Notes: generated by a model not told the origin, from the sequence alone. 64,000 nucleotides of DNA from Faecalibacterium prausnitzii (GCF_003324185.1 NZ_PXUP01000001.1:124001-188000); one strand, 5' to 3'. Positions 18,539 to 26,931 are shown, counted from the first letter of the stretch. Numbers and translations are program-made.

Positions 18539-18567
18539 TTGCATTTCCTGTTAAAAAAAGGTATCAT
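18539..18567 (+). promoter_or_regulatory. Promoter of the lipoprotein gene
   Basis: TTGCAT (18539-18544) and TATCAT (18562-18567) are separated by 17 bases. Confidence 0.6.
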
Positions 18568-18591
18568 GGATGCAGAAGAAAGCAAAAAGAA

Positions 18592-18611
18592 CTGCGTCCG
18601 TGCGGACGCAG
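18592..18611 (+). other. Tight 9-bp leader hairpin
   Basis: CTGCGTCCG pairs with CGGACGCAG across only two bases. It falls about 20 bases into the predicted leader and could stabilise the mRNA 5' end or bind a regulator. Confidence 0.45.
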
Positions 18612-18649
18612 ACCCGCAACGACCCCGGAACGGAAAGGAGCATCGTTCT

Positions 18650-19210
18650 ATGAAAAACTGGAAGAAATTACTGGCCTGCCTGCTGGTCGGCTTGATGGCA
18701 CTGACCGTGTTCACCGCCTGCGATGCCAGCGTTGGCGCACCGATGAGCCCCAAGCGCTCGGACGCCGAAAGCGCAAAGGCGCTGTGCGATAAATTCAAAA
18801 TGACATACAACGTGGAAATGACTTACAACGAGGACCTGAGCGAAAAAGCTTACAGCATTGCGAACTGGATCGCCGGCACCTCGGTGTCCTGCTCGACCAA
18901 TGCTAATAAGACCGAACTTTACCGCGTCGGTAATGCAAATAATGAGGCACGAGCATTTTTGAAAGAGGAAAACTATGCCGCCGCGTTTGAAAACCTGAGC
19001 ATGGGGACTTTTGGTCTGAACGATTTTGTTCCGGGCTTCGATATCAAAACCGCCGAGTGGTCGTCGAAGGACGAGTCTATCACCTTTGTTCTGCCGAAGG
19101 ACGGCACTTACCCCGAAGCCATGACCAAAGCCGCAAAGGGCAAGACCAAACTGGGCGTTGCCTATGTGGTAAAGGACGGCGTAAGCTACGCCGTGGTGCT
19201 GTTTGGGTGA
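18650..19210 (+). CDS. Small secreted lipoprotein of unknown function
   Basis: This 186-residue protein has a lipoprotein signal peptide (MKNWKKLLACLLVGLMALTV, lipobox FTAC with Cys at about 24). The mature part is a single domain of about 160 residues with few cysteines. The segment YNEDLSEKAYSIANWIAG and the ending GVAYVVKDGVSYAVVLFG faintly recall a CAP/SCP fold, but the usual His/Glu motifs are not evident. The start at 18650 has AAAGGAG upstream. It has its own promoter and terminator, so it is a single-gene unit. I do not assign a function. Confidence 0.75.
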   Translation: MKNWKKLLACLLVGLMALTVFTACDASVGAPMSPKRSDAESAKALCDKFKMTYNVEMTYNEDLSEKAYSIANWIAGTSVSCSTNANKTELYRVGNANNEARAFLKEENYAAAFENLSMGTFGLNDFVPGFDIKTAEWSSKDESITFVLPKDGTYPEAMTKAAKGKTKLGVAYVVKDGVSYAVVLFG

Positions 19211-19216
19211 ATTTCA

Positions 19217-19278
19217 TTACAACAAACAAAGCAGCCGCTGCACTTTCTCGTGCAGCGGCTGCTTTGCTTATGTTGTAA
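19217..19278. terminator. Long bidirectional terminator between convergent genes
   Basis: AAAGCAGCCGCTGCAC pairs with GTGCAGCGGCTGCTTT, and an outer TTACAACA pairs with TGTTGTAA. The structure serves the lipoprotein gene on plus and sstT on minus. Confidence 0.88.
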
Positions 19279-19284
19279 AGGTTA

Positions 19285-20532
19285 TCAGCCCTTCAGGAAA
19301 GCCGGCAGGGGCTTGCCCTCCTTGAGCCACTGGTGATACTCGGCGGTGGCGGCAAATTCCACGTCACCGGCAGAGTTCAGCGCAGTTTCCACCGAGTCCT
19401 GCACCACGCCAATGATGAAGCCTACGCCCACCATCTGCATGGCGATGTCGTTGGAAATGCCGAACAGCGAGCAGGCCATGGGGATCAGCAGCAGGGAGCC
19501 GCCAGCCACGCCGGAAGCGCCGCAGGCGCCCAAAGCGCTCATGGCGCTCAGCACGATGGCGGCGGGCAGGGACACCTGAATGCCCAGCGTATTGGCCGCT
19601 GCCAGCGTCATGATGGTAATGGTGATGGCGGCACCGTCCATGTTGATGGTAGCGCCCAGCGGGATGGACACGGAGTACATATCCTTGTCCAGACCCAGCT
19701 TTTCACACAGGGACATATTCACAGGGATGTTGGCTGCAGAGCTGCGGGTGAAAAAGGCGGTCAGGCCGGATTCCTTCAGGCAGCGGAATACCAGCGGGTA
19801 CGGGTTGCGGCGCAGGTAAACGAACATGATAAAGGGGGAAACGATCAGCGCCATGAACAGCATGGTGCCCACCAGCAGCGCCAGCAGTTTGCCGTACTGG
19901 GTAAAGATGGCCAGACCGTTGCCGGAAACGTTGGTGTACACCAGACCCATGATGCCGAAGGGTGCCAGATTGATGATCCAGCGCACGATCTGGGAAACAG
20001 CATCGGCGGTGTTTGCCAGAAAGACCTTGGTACTCTCTGCGCCGATCTTCTTCATGGCAATGCCGAACATACAGGCCCAGAACAGGATGCCGATGTAGTT
20101 GCCGTTCATCAGGGCGCTGACGGGGTTGGCCACAAAGTTGGTCAGCAGGGTGCTCAGCACTTCGCCCAAGCCCTGCGGGATCACGTCGGACTGTGCCGCA
20201 TCGGCCAGCACCACCTTGACCGGGAACATAAAGCTGGTGATGACCGCAATGGCTGCCGCCAGAAAGGTGGTGAGCATATACAGCCAGATCACGGTGCCGA
20301 AGCGGCGGTCCAGCTTAGACGAGCCCTGTGCCAGTGCGCTTGCCACAATGACGAACACCAGCACCGGGGCAATGCCCTTCAGCGCACCGACGAACAGGCT
20401 GCCCAGCTCGCCGACCCAACCTGCGCCCGGCGCAACAAGCGCCAGCACCGAACCGACTGCCAGGCCGATCAGGATGCGCAGGATCAGGCTGGTCTGGTTG
20501 TATTTTGCTACAACCGCTTTCAAGGTTTTCAT
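19285..20532 (-). CDS. sstT: Sodium-coupled serine/threonine symporter
   Basis: This 415-residue protein belongs to the dicarboxylate/amino acid:cation symporter family and resembles SstT, which imports serine and threonine with sodium. Family signatures include the serine-rich hairpin FFTRSSAANIPVNM, the motif SIPLGATINMDGAAITIT and GASGVAGGSLLLIP. Eight transmembrane helices plus two re-entrant loops fit the length. AAGAGGAGTG precedes the ATG on the minus strand. Confidence 0.92.
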   Translation of the reverse strand: MKTLKAVVAKYNQTSLILRILIGLAVGSVLALVAPGAGWVGELGSLFVGALKGIAPVLVFVIVASALAQGSSKLDRRFGTVIWLYMLTTFLAAAIAVITSFMFPVKVVLADAAQSDVIPQGLGEVLSTLLTNFVANPVSALMNGNYIGILFWACMFGIAMKKIGAESTKVFLANTADAVSQIVRWIINLAPFGIMGLVYTNVSGNGLAIFTQYGKLLALLVGTMLFMALIVSPFIMFVYLRRNPYPLVFRCLKESGLTAFFTRSSAANIPVNMSLCEKLGLDKDMYSVSIPLGATINMDGAAITITIMTLAAANTLGIQVSLPAAIVLSAMSALGACGASGVAGGSLLLIPMACSLFGISNDIAMQMVGVGFIIGVVQDSVETALNSAGDVEFAATAEYHQWLKEGKPLPAFLKG

Positions 20533-20554
20533 ATCGTAACACTCCTCTTGAACT

Positions 20555-20609
20555 GTACGCCTATCGCGTACATTTTCCTGTTTCTTGTACGAGAACAGTT
20601 GTCATTATA
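20555..20609 (-). promoter_or_regulatory. sstT promoter -10 and leader hairpin
   Basis: On the minus strand an extended -10 TGCTATAAT lies at 20604-20612; the -35 position is a weak TTTTTC. The leader has the inverted repeat GTACGC-5-GCGTAC (20555-20571), a possible regulatory hairpin just upstream of the ribosome binding site. Confidence 0.5.
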
Positions 20610-20821
20610 GCATATACGGCAAAAAAGAAAAAGTGTTTTCAGGCATTTTACAGCCAAAACCGGCGTTTTTTGTAAGCTTTTGCAAAACTGCCCTGAAAAC
20701 TGTACTTGTAGAAAATACAGTTTTGCGGTTTTGACGAGGAACAGAACCCTCTCAGGGAAGTACCCCTTCGGTCTGCATCTCCGGCTCCCCTGCCATACCG
20801 AATTTACATATAATGCAACTT

Positions 20822-20898
20822 TTACTTGCCAAACTATTGTCTTTTACTGGAAAGTATTGTATACTTATCACGTTAGAAGCAAGTATTACTTGCCAAAA
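20822..20898 (+). promoter_or_regulatory. Promoter flanked by direct repeats
   Basis: TTGTCT (20837-20842) and TATACT (20860-20865) with a 17-base spacer form a promoter. The 12-mer TTACTTGCCAAA occurs at 20822-20833, just upstream of the -35, and again at 20887-20898. The pair is a candidate site for a dimeric regulator. The rest of 20613-20821 holds only a weak repeat fragment (20745-20790). Confidence 0.55.
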
Positions 20899-20957
20899 TG
20901 TTCGCATATTTGAAAAGAAACACTTGTCAATACAGACGAGAAAGAGAGGACACCCCT

Positions 20958-21479
20958 ATGAACGAGACCGTAACCAAGCGCTTTCTGCTTTACTTCCGCC
21001 TGATGCTGCTGGTCTGGATCCTGGTCGCAAACGCCGTCATCCACCTGACCGGCATGGAGTACAGCTGGCTGATCTTCCTGAGCAACATCATGATGTTCAC
21101 GCTGGAGGGCGATGTGAAGGATCGCCTTGTCACTGTGGAGCTGGGCGGCCTTGTGGGTCTGGTGCTCACTGTGGCGGCGCTGCTGTCCATCAGTGCCTTG
21201 ACCCCTGTTCTGGGCGATTTCCTCGGCTTTATCCTGCCGCTGGCCGTGGTGCTGTTCATCCTCATCATCCTGCACCCCTACGCACCCAAGGTGCTGAACA
21301 ACGTGGGCTTTGCCTACCTGACCGTGGCCTGCATTGATATCCCCGCCCTGACCGCCCATCTGCCGCAGTTCTTTATCATCTTCATCGTGGGCTCTGTGCT
21401 CTTTAACGGTGTCTGCGTGCTGCTGATGAAGCCCGCCAAGGCGCTGGCTGTGCGCAGCGCGGAGAAACAGAACGCATAA
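20958..21479 (+). CDS. Small five-helix integral membrane protein
   Basis: This 173-residue protein is almost entirely hydrophobic, with about five predicted membrane helices (for example LMLLVWILVANAVIHL, GGLVGLVLTVAALLSI and FFIIFIVGSVLFNGVCVLLM). The start at 20958 follows GAGAGGAC. I do not recognise the family. A short helix-only protein with small polar gaps would fit a regulator or accessory subunit as well as a small transporter. It is a single-gene unit between sstT and the T-box, with a promoter carrying direct repeats. Confidence 0.65.
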   Translation: MNETVTKRFLLYFRLMLLVWILVANAVIHLTGMEYSWLIFLSNIMMFTLEGDVKDRLVTVELGGLVGLVLTVAALLSISALTPVLGDFLGFILPLAVVLFILIILHPYAPKVLNNVGFAYLTVACIDIPALTAHLPQFFIIFIVGSVLFNGVCVLLMKPAKALAVRSAEKQNA

Positions 21480-21504
21480 AAAAGTATATTTCTGCCGCTA
21501 TCCC

Positions 21505-21533
21505 TTGATTTTTTTGCTCCGGCGTGCTACAAT
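21505..21533 (+). promoter_or_regulatory. thrS promoter
   Basis: TTGATT (21505-21510) and TACAAT (21528-21533) are 17 bases apart, just upstream of the T-box leader. Confidence 0.75.
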
Positions 21534-21540
21534 CAGCGTA

Positions 21541-21826
21541 GTTTCATCCTGTCCAAAACATTGATGCGGACAAACTGAAGCCCCGCTTTTCATGCCGCAG
21601 AGAGGGCTGCCCCGGGTTTCCGGGTGCTGCAAGCAGCCTGCCATGACCCCGGCTTCTACCACCGCAGAGTGCAGAGGCGAACCTCTGCCGGGCGTGCCCG
21701 TTACAGCACTGCGAGGGGCGCGTTTCCCCGCCGGGGAGCGCGCAATTCGGGTGGAACCGTGGAACGCAGACATTTGATCGGCGCTTCATCCCGTGAGTTT
21801 TACGGGGTGAAGCGCTTTTTATTTTT
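21541..21826 (+). ncRNA. T-box riboswitch (threonine) upstream of thrS
   Basis: The leader carries the T-box core TTCGGGTGGAACCGTGG at about 21746-21762. It is preceded by a long stem I region and followed by a terminator: GCGCTTCATCCCGT (21781-21794) pairs with ACGGGGTGAAGCGC (21802-21815), then a T-run. A likely threonine specifier ACC lies at 21658-21660 in GGCTTCTACC. Uncharged tRNA-Thr should stabilise the antiterminator and turn thrS on. Confidence 0.92.
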
Positions 21827-21859
21827 GTTCAAAACCACATTGTCAAAGGAGAATCTACT

Positions 21860-23644
21860 ATGAAGATCATCTACAAGGACGGTCATGTGGACGAGTGCCC
21901 GCAGGATCAGGAGCTGCACGTTATCCGTCACACCGCTGCTCACGTTATGGCACAGGCCATCAAGCGCCTGTATCCGCAGGCTGATTTTGCCTTCGGCCCT
22001 GCCACCGAGAACGGCTTCTACTACGATGTCGATCTGGGCGACCAGAAACTGAGCGACGAGGATCTGGCCAACATCGAAAAAGAGATGCGCAAGATCGTCA
22101 AGGAGAACCTGCCCATCAAGCCCTTCATCCTGCCCCGCGCCGAGGCCGTGAAGCTGATGGAAGAGCGCAAAGAGAACTACAAGATCGAGCACATGGCAGA
22201 TCTGGCCGACGAGACCGAGTTCAGCTTCTTCCAGCAGGGTGAGTACGTGGATATGTGCATCGGACCCCACCTGACCTACACCAAGGCACTGAAGGCTTTC
22301 AAGATCACCCAGCAGTCCGGCGCATACTGGAAGAACGACAAGGAAAACAAGATGCTGACCCGTATCAACGGCGTGGCTTTCCGCAATCAGGAGGAGCTGG
22401 ACGCATGGGAGAAGGAGCAGCAGGAGGCCCGCGAGCGCGATCACCGCAAGATCGGCAAGGAGATGGGCCTGTTCATGACCGATGATCTGGTGGGCCGCGG
22501 CCTGCCCATGTTCCTGCCCGCAGGCTACACCGTCTGGCAGGAGCTGGAGAACTATATCAAGGAGAAGGAGCGTGCACGCGGCTATCTGCACGTTATGACT
22601 CCCTGCATCGGCACTGTGAACCTGTATAAGACCTCTGGTCACTGGGATCACTACCGTGAGAACATGTTCCCCGCCATGGAGATGGAGGGCGAAAGCTATG
22701 TTCTGCGCCCGATGAACTGCCCCCACCACATGATGATCTACGCAAATCGTCCCCACTCCTACCGTGATCTGCCCATGCGCATCGGTGAGATCGCCCACGA
22801 CTTCCGTTACGAGTCCTCCGGCACCCTGAAGGGCATCGAGCGCGGCCGTCACTTCTGCCAGAACGATGCTCACCTGTTCTGCACCCCGGAGCAGATCAAG
22901 AGCGAGGTCGCAGACGTGTGCAACCTGATCTTTGAGGTGTACAAGGACTTCAACATCACCGATTACCGCTGCGTGCTGAGCCTGCGTGATCCTGCCGATA
23001 AGAAGAAGTACCACGACGATGATGCCATGTGGAACCATGCAGAGCAGGCCCTGCGCGAAGTGCTGACCGAGCTGGGCATCCACTTCACCGAGGAGATCGG
23101 CGAGGCCGCTTTCTACGGCCCGAAGCTGGACGTGAACGTGAAGCCCGCCGTGGGTGCCGAGTACACCCTGTCCACCTGCCAGCTGGACTTCTGCCTGCCC
23201 GCAAAGTTCCACCTGACCTATGTGGACAAGGACGGCTCTGAAAAGACCCCTGTGGTGCTGCACCGCGCAATTCTGGGCTCTCTGGACCGCTTCATGGCCT
23301 ACCTGATCGAGGAGACCAAGGGCAAGTTCCCCACCTGGCTGGCTCCCACGCAGGTCAAGGTGCTGCCCGTGTCCGAAAAGACGCTGGAGTACGCACAGGA
23401 CGTGACCGAGAAGCTGTCTGACGCCGGTATCCGCGTTGTGCTGGATGACGACAACCAGAAGATCGGCTACAAGATCCGTGCCGCACAGCAGGTGGACCGC
23501 GTGCCCTATATGCTGGTGCTGGGCGCCAAGGAAGCCGAGGCCGGCAACATCTCCGTGCGCGACCGCAAGGGCGAGACCACCGAGATGAGCCTTGAGGACT
23601 TCATCGCCAAGGTCACCACCGAGATCCGCACCCGCAGCCTGTAA
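21860..23644 (+). CDS. thrS: Threonyl-tRNA synthetase lacking the TGS domain
   Basis: ThrS charges tRNA-Thr. The 594-residue protein has the editing domain (VIRHTAAHVMAQAIKRLYPQ, YVDMCIGPHL) and the class II catalytic core, with motif 2 around FRYESSGTLKGIERGRHFCQ and motif 3 in LHRAILGSLDRFMAYL. The anticodon-binding domain is C-terminal (VKVLPVSEKT). Typical bacterial ThrS has about 640 residues with a ~60-residue N-terminal TGS domain; here only about 20 residues precede the editing domain, so TGS is missing. The start is fixed by AAAGGAGAA 8 bases upstream and by the T-box terminator just before it. Confidence 0.96.
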   Translation: MKIIYKDGHVDECPQDQELHVIRHTAAHVMAQAIKRLYPQADFAFGPATENGFYYDVDLGDQKLSDEDLANIEKEMRKIVKENLPIKPFILPRAEAVKLMEERKENYKIEHMADLADETEFSFFQQGEYVDMCIGPHLTYTKALKAFKITQQSGAYWKNDKENKMLTRINGVAFRNQEELDAWEKEQQEARERDHRKIGKEMGLFMTDDLVGRGLPMFLPAGYTVWQELENYIKEKERARGYLHVMTPCIGTVNLYKTSGHWDHYRENMFPAMEMEGESYVLRPMNCPHHMMIYANRPHSYRDLPMRIGEIAHDFRYESSGTLKGIERGRHFCQNDAHLFCTPEQIKSEVADVCNLIFEVYKDFNITDYRCVLSLRDPADKKKYHDDDAMWNHAEQALREVLTELGIHFTEEIGEAAFYGPKLDVNVKPAVGAEYTLSTCQLDFCLPAKFHLTYVDKDGSEKTPVVLHRAILGSLDRFMAYLIEETKGKFPTWLAPTQVKVLPVSEKTLEYAQDVTEKLSDAGIRVVLDDDNQKIGYKIRAAQQVDRVPYMLVLGAKEAEAGNISVRDRKGETTEMSLEDFIAKVTTEIRTRSL

Positions 23645-23656
23645 GGTATAAATGAT

Positions 23657-23700
23657 AAGTGCCCCGGAAACGCCGACAGGCGTTTCCGGGGTACTTTTTT
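23657..23700 (+). terminator. Rho-independent terminator after thrS
   Basis: AAGTGCCCCGGAAACGCC pairs with GGCGTTTCCGGGGTACTT, followed by T residues. Confidence 0.9.
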
Positions 23701-23706
23701 CACAGC

Positions 23707-23744
23707 AAAAGCCCCGCTCCCTTGTGCGCAAGAGCGGGGCTTTC
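23707..23744. terminator. Second hairpin, likely bidirectional
   Basis: AAAGCCCCGCTC pairs with GAGCGGGGCTTT. It is tandem to the thrS terminator and also lies downstream of the minus-strand amt gene. Confidence 0.7.
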
Positions 23745-23762
23745 GACTTACTGGTGACTCGA

Positions 23763-23800
23763 ACAAAAAAAGGAAAAAGGAAAAGGAAAAAGGAGAACGA
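23763..23800 (+). repeat. Low-complexity polypurine tract
   Basis: A run of only A and G with AAAAAGG repeats occupies about 38 bases between the thrS terminators and the end of amt. Confidence 0.6.
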
Positions 23801-23886
23801 TCTATCTGTCACGCCGGGCGGCGGGAACTGTGTCGGAGCAGCCGGGCTGCCGCCGCAGCGGGAACAGCAGAGAAACTTGTGGAGCA

Positions 23887-25626
23887 TTACTCCACATCCT
23901 GCAGCGCGGCGTAGTTCTCTTCGCCGGTGCGGATCTTGACCACGCGGGTCACGTTGTAGACAAAGATCTTGCCATCGCCGATATGGCCGGTGTACAGCGC
24001 CTTCTTGGCGGCTTCCACCACAGCGTCCACGCTGATGCGGGAGACGATGACTTCCACCTTGATCTTGGGCAGCAGGGTAGTATCCACCGGCACGCCGCGG
24101 TACTTTTCAGGGGTACCCTTCTGGATGCCGCAGCCCATGACCTGCGTCACGGTCATGCCGGTGACACCCAGATCATTCAAGGCAGTCTTGAGCTGGTCGA
24201 ACTTTGCCAGCTTTGCAATGATGGACACCTTGTGCATACCGGTGTCGTAGACGCCATCGTGGATCACAGGCTCGCGCACCACCGGCACGGCAGCATCCAT
24301 CTGCTTTGCCGAAGCCTTGGTGATGTCATCCTCGCCCAGATCAGTGTTCTCGTTGGGGGTCATGGCAGCGGAGTTTGCATCCGAGATGGCAAAGCCTGCA
24401 TAAGCGGAAGCCAGACCGTGCTCGTGGATGTCCAGACCGTCGATCTCCACCTCGGCGGGCACACGCAGGCCAAGGGTCTTATCAATGATCTTGAAGATGA
24501 TGAACATCACGATCACAACATAGACATCCACGCAGACCAGACCCAGCAGCTGGGTGCCCAGCTGTGCCAGACCGCCGCCGTAGAACAGACCGGCGTGGGC
24601 GGTGTTGGAGCCGGTGGAGAACAGACCCACCGCAATGGTGCCCCAGACGCCGTTTGCAAAGTGGACGGAAACAGCACCTACGGGGTCATCCACCTTGGCG
24701 ATCTTATCGAAGAATTCCACGCTCAGCACCACAAGGATACCGGCCACAAAGCCGATGAAGAAAGCGCCAAAGGGGGAGACAGTATCGCAGCCTGCGGTAA
24801 TAGCCACAAGGCCAGCCAGAGAGCCGTTCAGGGTCATGGAGACATCCGGCTTGCCGTAGCGCAGCCAAGTGAAGATCATGGTCACGCAGGTAGCAACGGC
24901 TGCGGCAAGGTTGGTGTTGAAGCAGACCAGACCGGTCAGGGTCATAGTGGCATCGGTGGACAGGCTCAGGGAAGAGCCGCCGTTGAAGCCGAACCAGCAG
25001 AACCACAGAATGAACACGCCCAGAGCACCGGCGGTCAGGTTGTGGCCGGGGATGGCGTGGGGGTTGCCGCTCTTGTCGTACTTGCCAATACGGGGACCCA
25101 GCATCCATGCGCCCAGCAGAGCGATGACGCCGCCCACGTTATGCACGGCTGCGGAGCCTGCAAAATCGTGGAAGCCCATGCTCTGCAGCCAGCCGCCGCC
25201 CCACATCCAGTGGCCGCAGATGGGGTACACCACCAGCGAGATGGCGGCGGAGTACACGCAGTAGGCCTTGAAGTTGGTGCGCTCGGCCATGGAGCCGGAG
25301 ACGATGGTGGCTGCCGTGGCGCAGAACACAGTCTGGAACACGATGTACACCCACAGGGGGATATCCAGACCCAGATGGCTGTAATCGCCCTGAATGAAGG
25401 GATCAAAGCCGCCGATCAGTGCGCCGGTGCCGCCGAACATCAGGCCGAAGCCGATGAGCCAGTAGCAGGGCGTGCCGATGCAGAAATCCATCATGTTTTT
25501 CATCAGGATGTTGCCGGTATTCTTTGCCCGGGTGAAGCCGGCTTCGCATAGGGCGAATCCGGCCTGCATGAAGTACACTAGAAACGCTCCTACGAGCGTC
25601 CAGCAGGTGTTGACGGAGCTAAACAT
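23887..25626 (-). CDS. Ammonium transporter fused to a PII signalling domain
   Basis: Residues 1 to about 405 form an Amt channel (FMQAGFALCEAGFTRAKN, VHNVGGVIALLGA, SVHFANGVWGTIAVGLF with the two pore histidines). A 55-residue linker follows. Residues 464-579 are a complete PII/GlnK domain (TVTQVMGCGIQKGTPEKYRG, then LLPKIKVEVIV, YTGHIGDGKIFV and RVVKIRTGEE). PII normally binds Amt as a separate trimer and plugs the channel according to ATP/ADP/2-oxoglutarate; here plug and channel are one chain. The T-loop keeps EKYRG (Tyr509) but has VPV where the uridylylated Tyr51 of enteric PII lies, so control by uridylylation is unlikely. GTAGGAGGT precedes the ATG. Confidence 0.93.
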   Translation of the reverse strand: MFSSVNTCWTLVGAFLVYFMQAGFALCEAGFTRAKNTGNILMKNMMDFCIGTPCYWLIGFGLMFGGTGALIGGFDPFIQGDYSHLGLDIPLWVYIVFQTVFCATAATIVSGSMAERTNFKAYCVYSAAISLVVYPICGHWMWGGGWLQSMGFHDFAGSAAVHNVGGVIALLGAWMLGPRIGKYDKSGNPHAIPGHNLTAGALGVFILWFCWFGFNGGSSLSLSTDATMTLTGLVCFNTNLAAAVATCVTMIFTWLRYGKPDVSMTLNGSLAGLVAITAGCDTVSPFGAFFIGFVAGILVVLSVEFFDKIAKVDDPVGAVSVHFANGVWGTIAVGLFSTGSNTAHAGLFYGGGLAQLGTQLLGLVCVDVYVVIVMFIIFKIIDKTLGLRVPAEVEIDGLDIHEHGLASAYAGFAISDANSAAMTPNENTDLGEDDITKASAKQMDAAVPVVREPVIHDGVYDTGMHKVSIIAKLAKFDQLKTALNDLGVTGMTVTQVMGCGIQKGTPEKYRGVPVDTTLLPKIKVEVIVSRISVDAVVEAAKKALYTGHIGDGKIFVYNVTRVVKIRTGEENYAALQDVE

Positions 25627-25701
25627 ACTTTCCTACCTCCTACGGTCGTTTTTTTGCACAGGGAGCCCTCTATTCTCTCCGTGCGGCAGTATCCCCGAAA
25701 A

Positions 25702-25744
25702 CACAAAAGGCGCTGGCGGAATTGCTTCCGTCAGCGCCTTTGCT
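25702..25744 (-). terminator. Leader hairpin with T-run upstream of amt
   Basis: On the minus strand AAAGGCGCTGACGGAA pairs with TTCCGCCAGCGCCTTT, and TTTTGTG follows. It lies about 20-60 bases into the predicted amt transcript and would act as a terminator or attenuator before the gene. Confidence 0.6.
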
Positions 25745-25756
25745 TTCGATGGCACG

Positions 25757-25785
25757 AGTATAGTCTCTTTGTGCAAACCTGTCAA
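25757..25785 (-). promoter_or_regulatory. amt promoter
   Basis: On the minus strand TTGACA (25780-25785) and TATACT (25757-25762) have a 17-base spacer. Confidence 0.85.
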
Positions 25786-25863
25786 GTATTCATCTCAAGG
25801 TTTTACGTTTTTCACAACACGGTGAAACTCTGCCGTGCTAAAGTTTGGCAAATGTTTTGCCTG

Positions 25864-26280
25864 TCAGCCGTTTTTGCCGTCCTTCGGGGAGCCGGACTTG
25901 TCTTTTTCCTTGGCGTTGGCCGGGCGGTGGCCGCCCTCCATCTCCCAGTGCAGCAGCATACTCATCAAAGCGCGCAGCGCAAAGGTGGCCGCCAGCGGCA
26001 CCACGGACTCCAGATTCTGCAGCAAAAAGGTCTTGGCGATCTCTGCCGACATCAGAAATTCCAGCGCGGTGGTCAGGCCGCTGCTCATTTCATGGTGGAA
26101 GTCCCGGTGGTCGTTGAAGAAGGTGGCGCGGACATAGTAAAAAGTGGCCTTGGCCAGACTGGTGATGATGATGAACAGACCCACCACCTCGGCAAGACCG
26201 GCGATCATGGGCACTGCAGTTTCCAGAAAAGCATCCAGCAGGTGGGTGAGGTTCAGGTTGAACAGGGTCAGTCCTTGCAT
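25864..26280 (-). CDS. DUF1622 membrane protein
   Basis: This 138-residue protein matches the DUF1622 type. It has an N-terminal membrane helix (VPMIAGLAEVVGLFIIITSL), a central amphipathic region with FLMSAEIAKTFL, and a charged tail rich in Lys. The function of the family is unknown. It is the last gene of the uronate operon, starting 15 bases after dhuI on the minus strand with GGAGGAGAT upstream. Confidence 0.75.
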   Translation of the reverse strand: MQGLTLFNLNLTHLLDAFLETAVPMIAGLAEVVGLFIIITSLAKATFYYVRATFFNDHRDFHHEMSSGLTTALEFLMSAEIAKTFLLQNLESVVPLAATFALRALMSMLLHWEMEGGHRPANAKEKDKSGSPKDGKNG

Positions 26281-26295
26281 GATCTCCTCCGCAGC

Positions 26296-26931
26296 TTACA
26301 GCAGGGTCTTGACGTAAGCGGCCAGCTCCTCGTCCTTGCAGGAGGCGAAGAACAGCTCAGAGAACTTGGCACCCGCCACAGCGCCCTTCAGCAGCTCCTG
26401 ATCGATGCTCTTCAGGCACTCGATGAGGGGCTTGAAGGTGGCAGCGCGCACGCCGTCCAGAATCTTCTTGTTGCGCTGCTCGGGCACAACGCGCTCCTTG
26501 GGGTAGCCCTGACCGTGGCCAAAGCCGAACAGCTTCTCGAAGCAGTACTCGAGGTTCAGCTCGCCGCCCCAGCCGAAGCCCTTGGCAAAGGGCATGGCAA
26601 CGGCGTTGCCGTCGTTGACGTGGGCAAAGGTGTAGGCATCCACGGGGTCCTCCACGTGGCCGCAGATAACGCCGGGGAAGCTGTTCAGTGCCAGCATAGC
26701 GCCCTCGCCGGTGCCGCAGCCGGTAACAACGTAGTCCGCAGCGCCGCTGTTCAGCAGGATGGCAGCCAGAATGCCGCACTGCACATAGGTCAGCTGTGCA
26801 GCATCGTCGGCGGCGTACATGCCGTAGTTGACCACCTCATGACCCATGGGCTCCACCACCTTTTTCAGGGCGGCTTCAATGATGCCGTTCTTGGCGGCCT
26901 GACTGTTCTCGTTGATAAGTGCGATCTTCAT
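26296..26931 (-). CDS. dhuI: RpiB-family isomerase resembling DhuI (5-keto-4-deoxyuronate isomerase)
   Basis: This 211-residue RpiB/LacAB-fold protein begins MKIALINENSQAAKNG and carries YVVTGCGTGEGAMLALNSFP, AKGFGWGGELNLEYCFEKLF and VVPEQRN. These match my recollection of streptococcal DhuI more closely than pentose isomerases. DhuI isomerises the 5-keto-4-deoxyuronate released from unsaturated uronates, ahead of reduction by DhuD/KduD. The presence of an SDR of that type upstream in the same operon supports this. The start at 26931 has AGAAGGAGAA upstream. The alternative is a generic sugar-phosphate isomerase. Confidence 0.72.
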   Translation of the reverse strand: MKIALINENSQAAKNGIIEAALKKVVEPMGHEVVNYGMYAADDAAQLTYVQCGILAAILLNSGAADYVVTGCGTGEGAMLALNSFPGVICGHVEDPVDAYTFAHVNDGNAVAMPFAKGFGWGGELNLEYCFEKLFGFGHGQGYPKERVVPEQRNKKILDGVRAATFKPLIECLKSIDQELLKGAVAGAKFSELFFASCKDEELAAYVKTLL

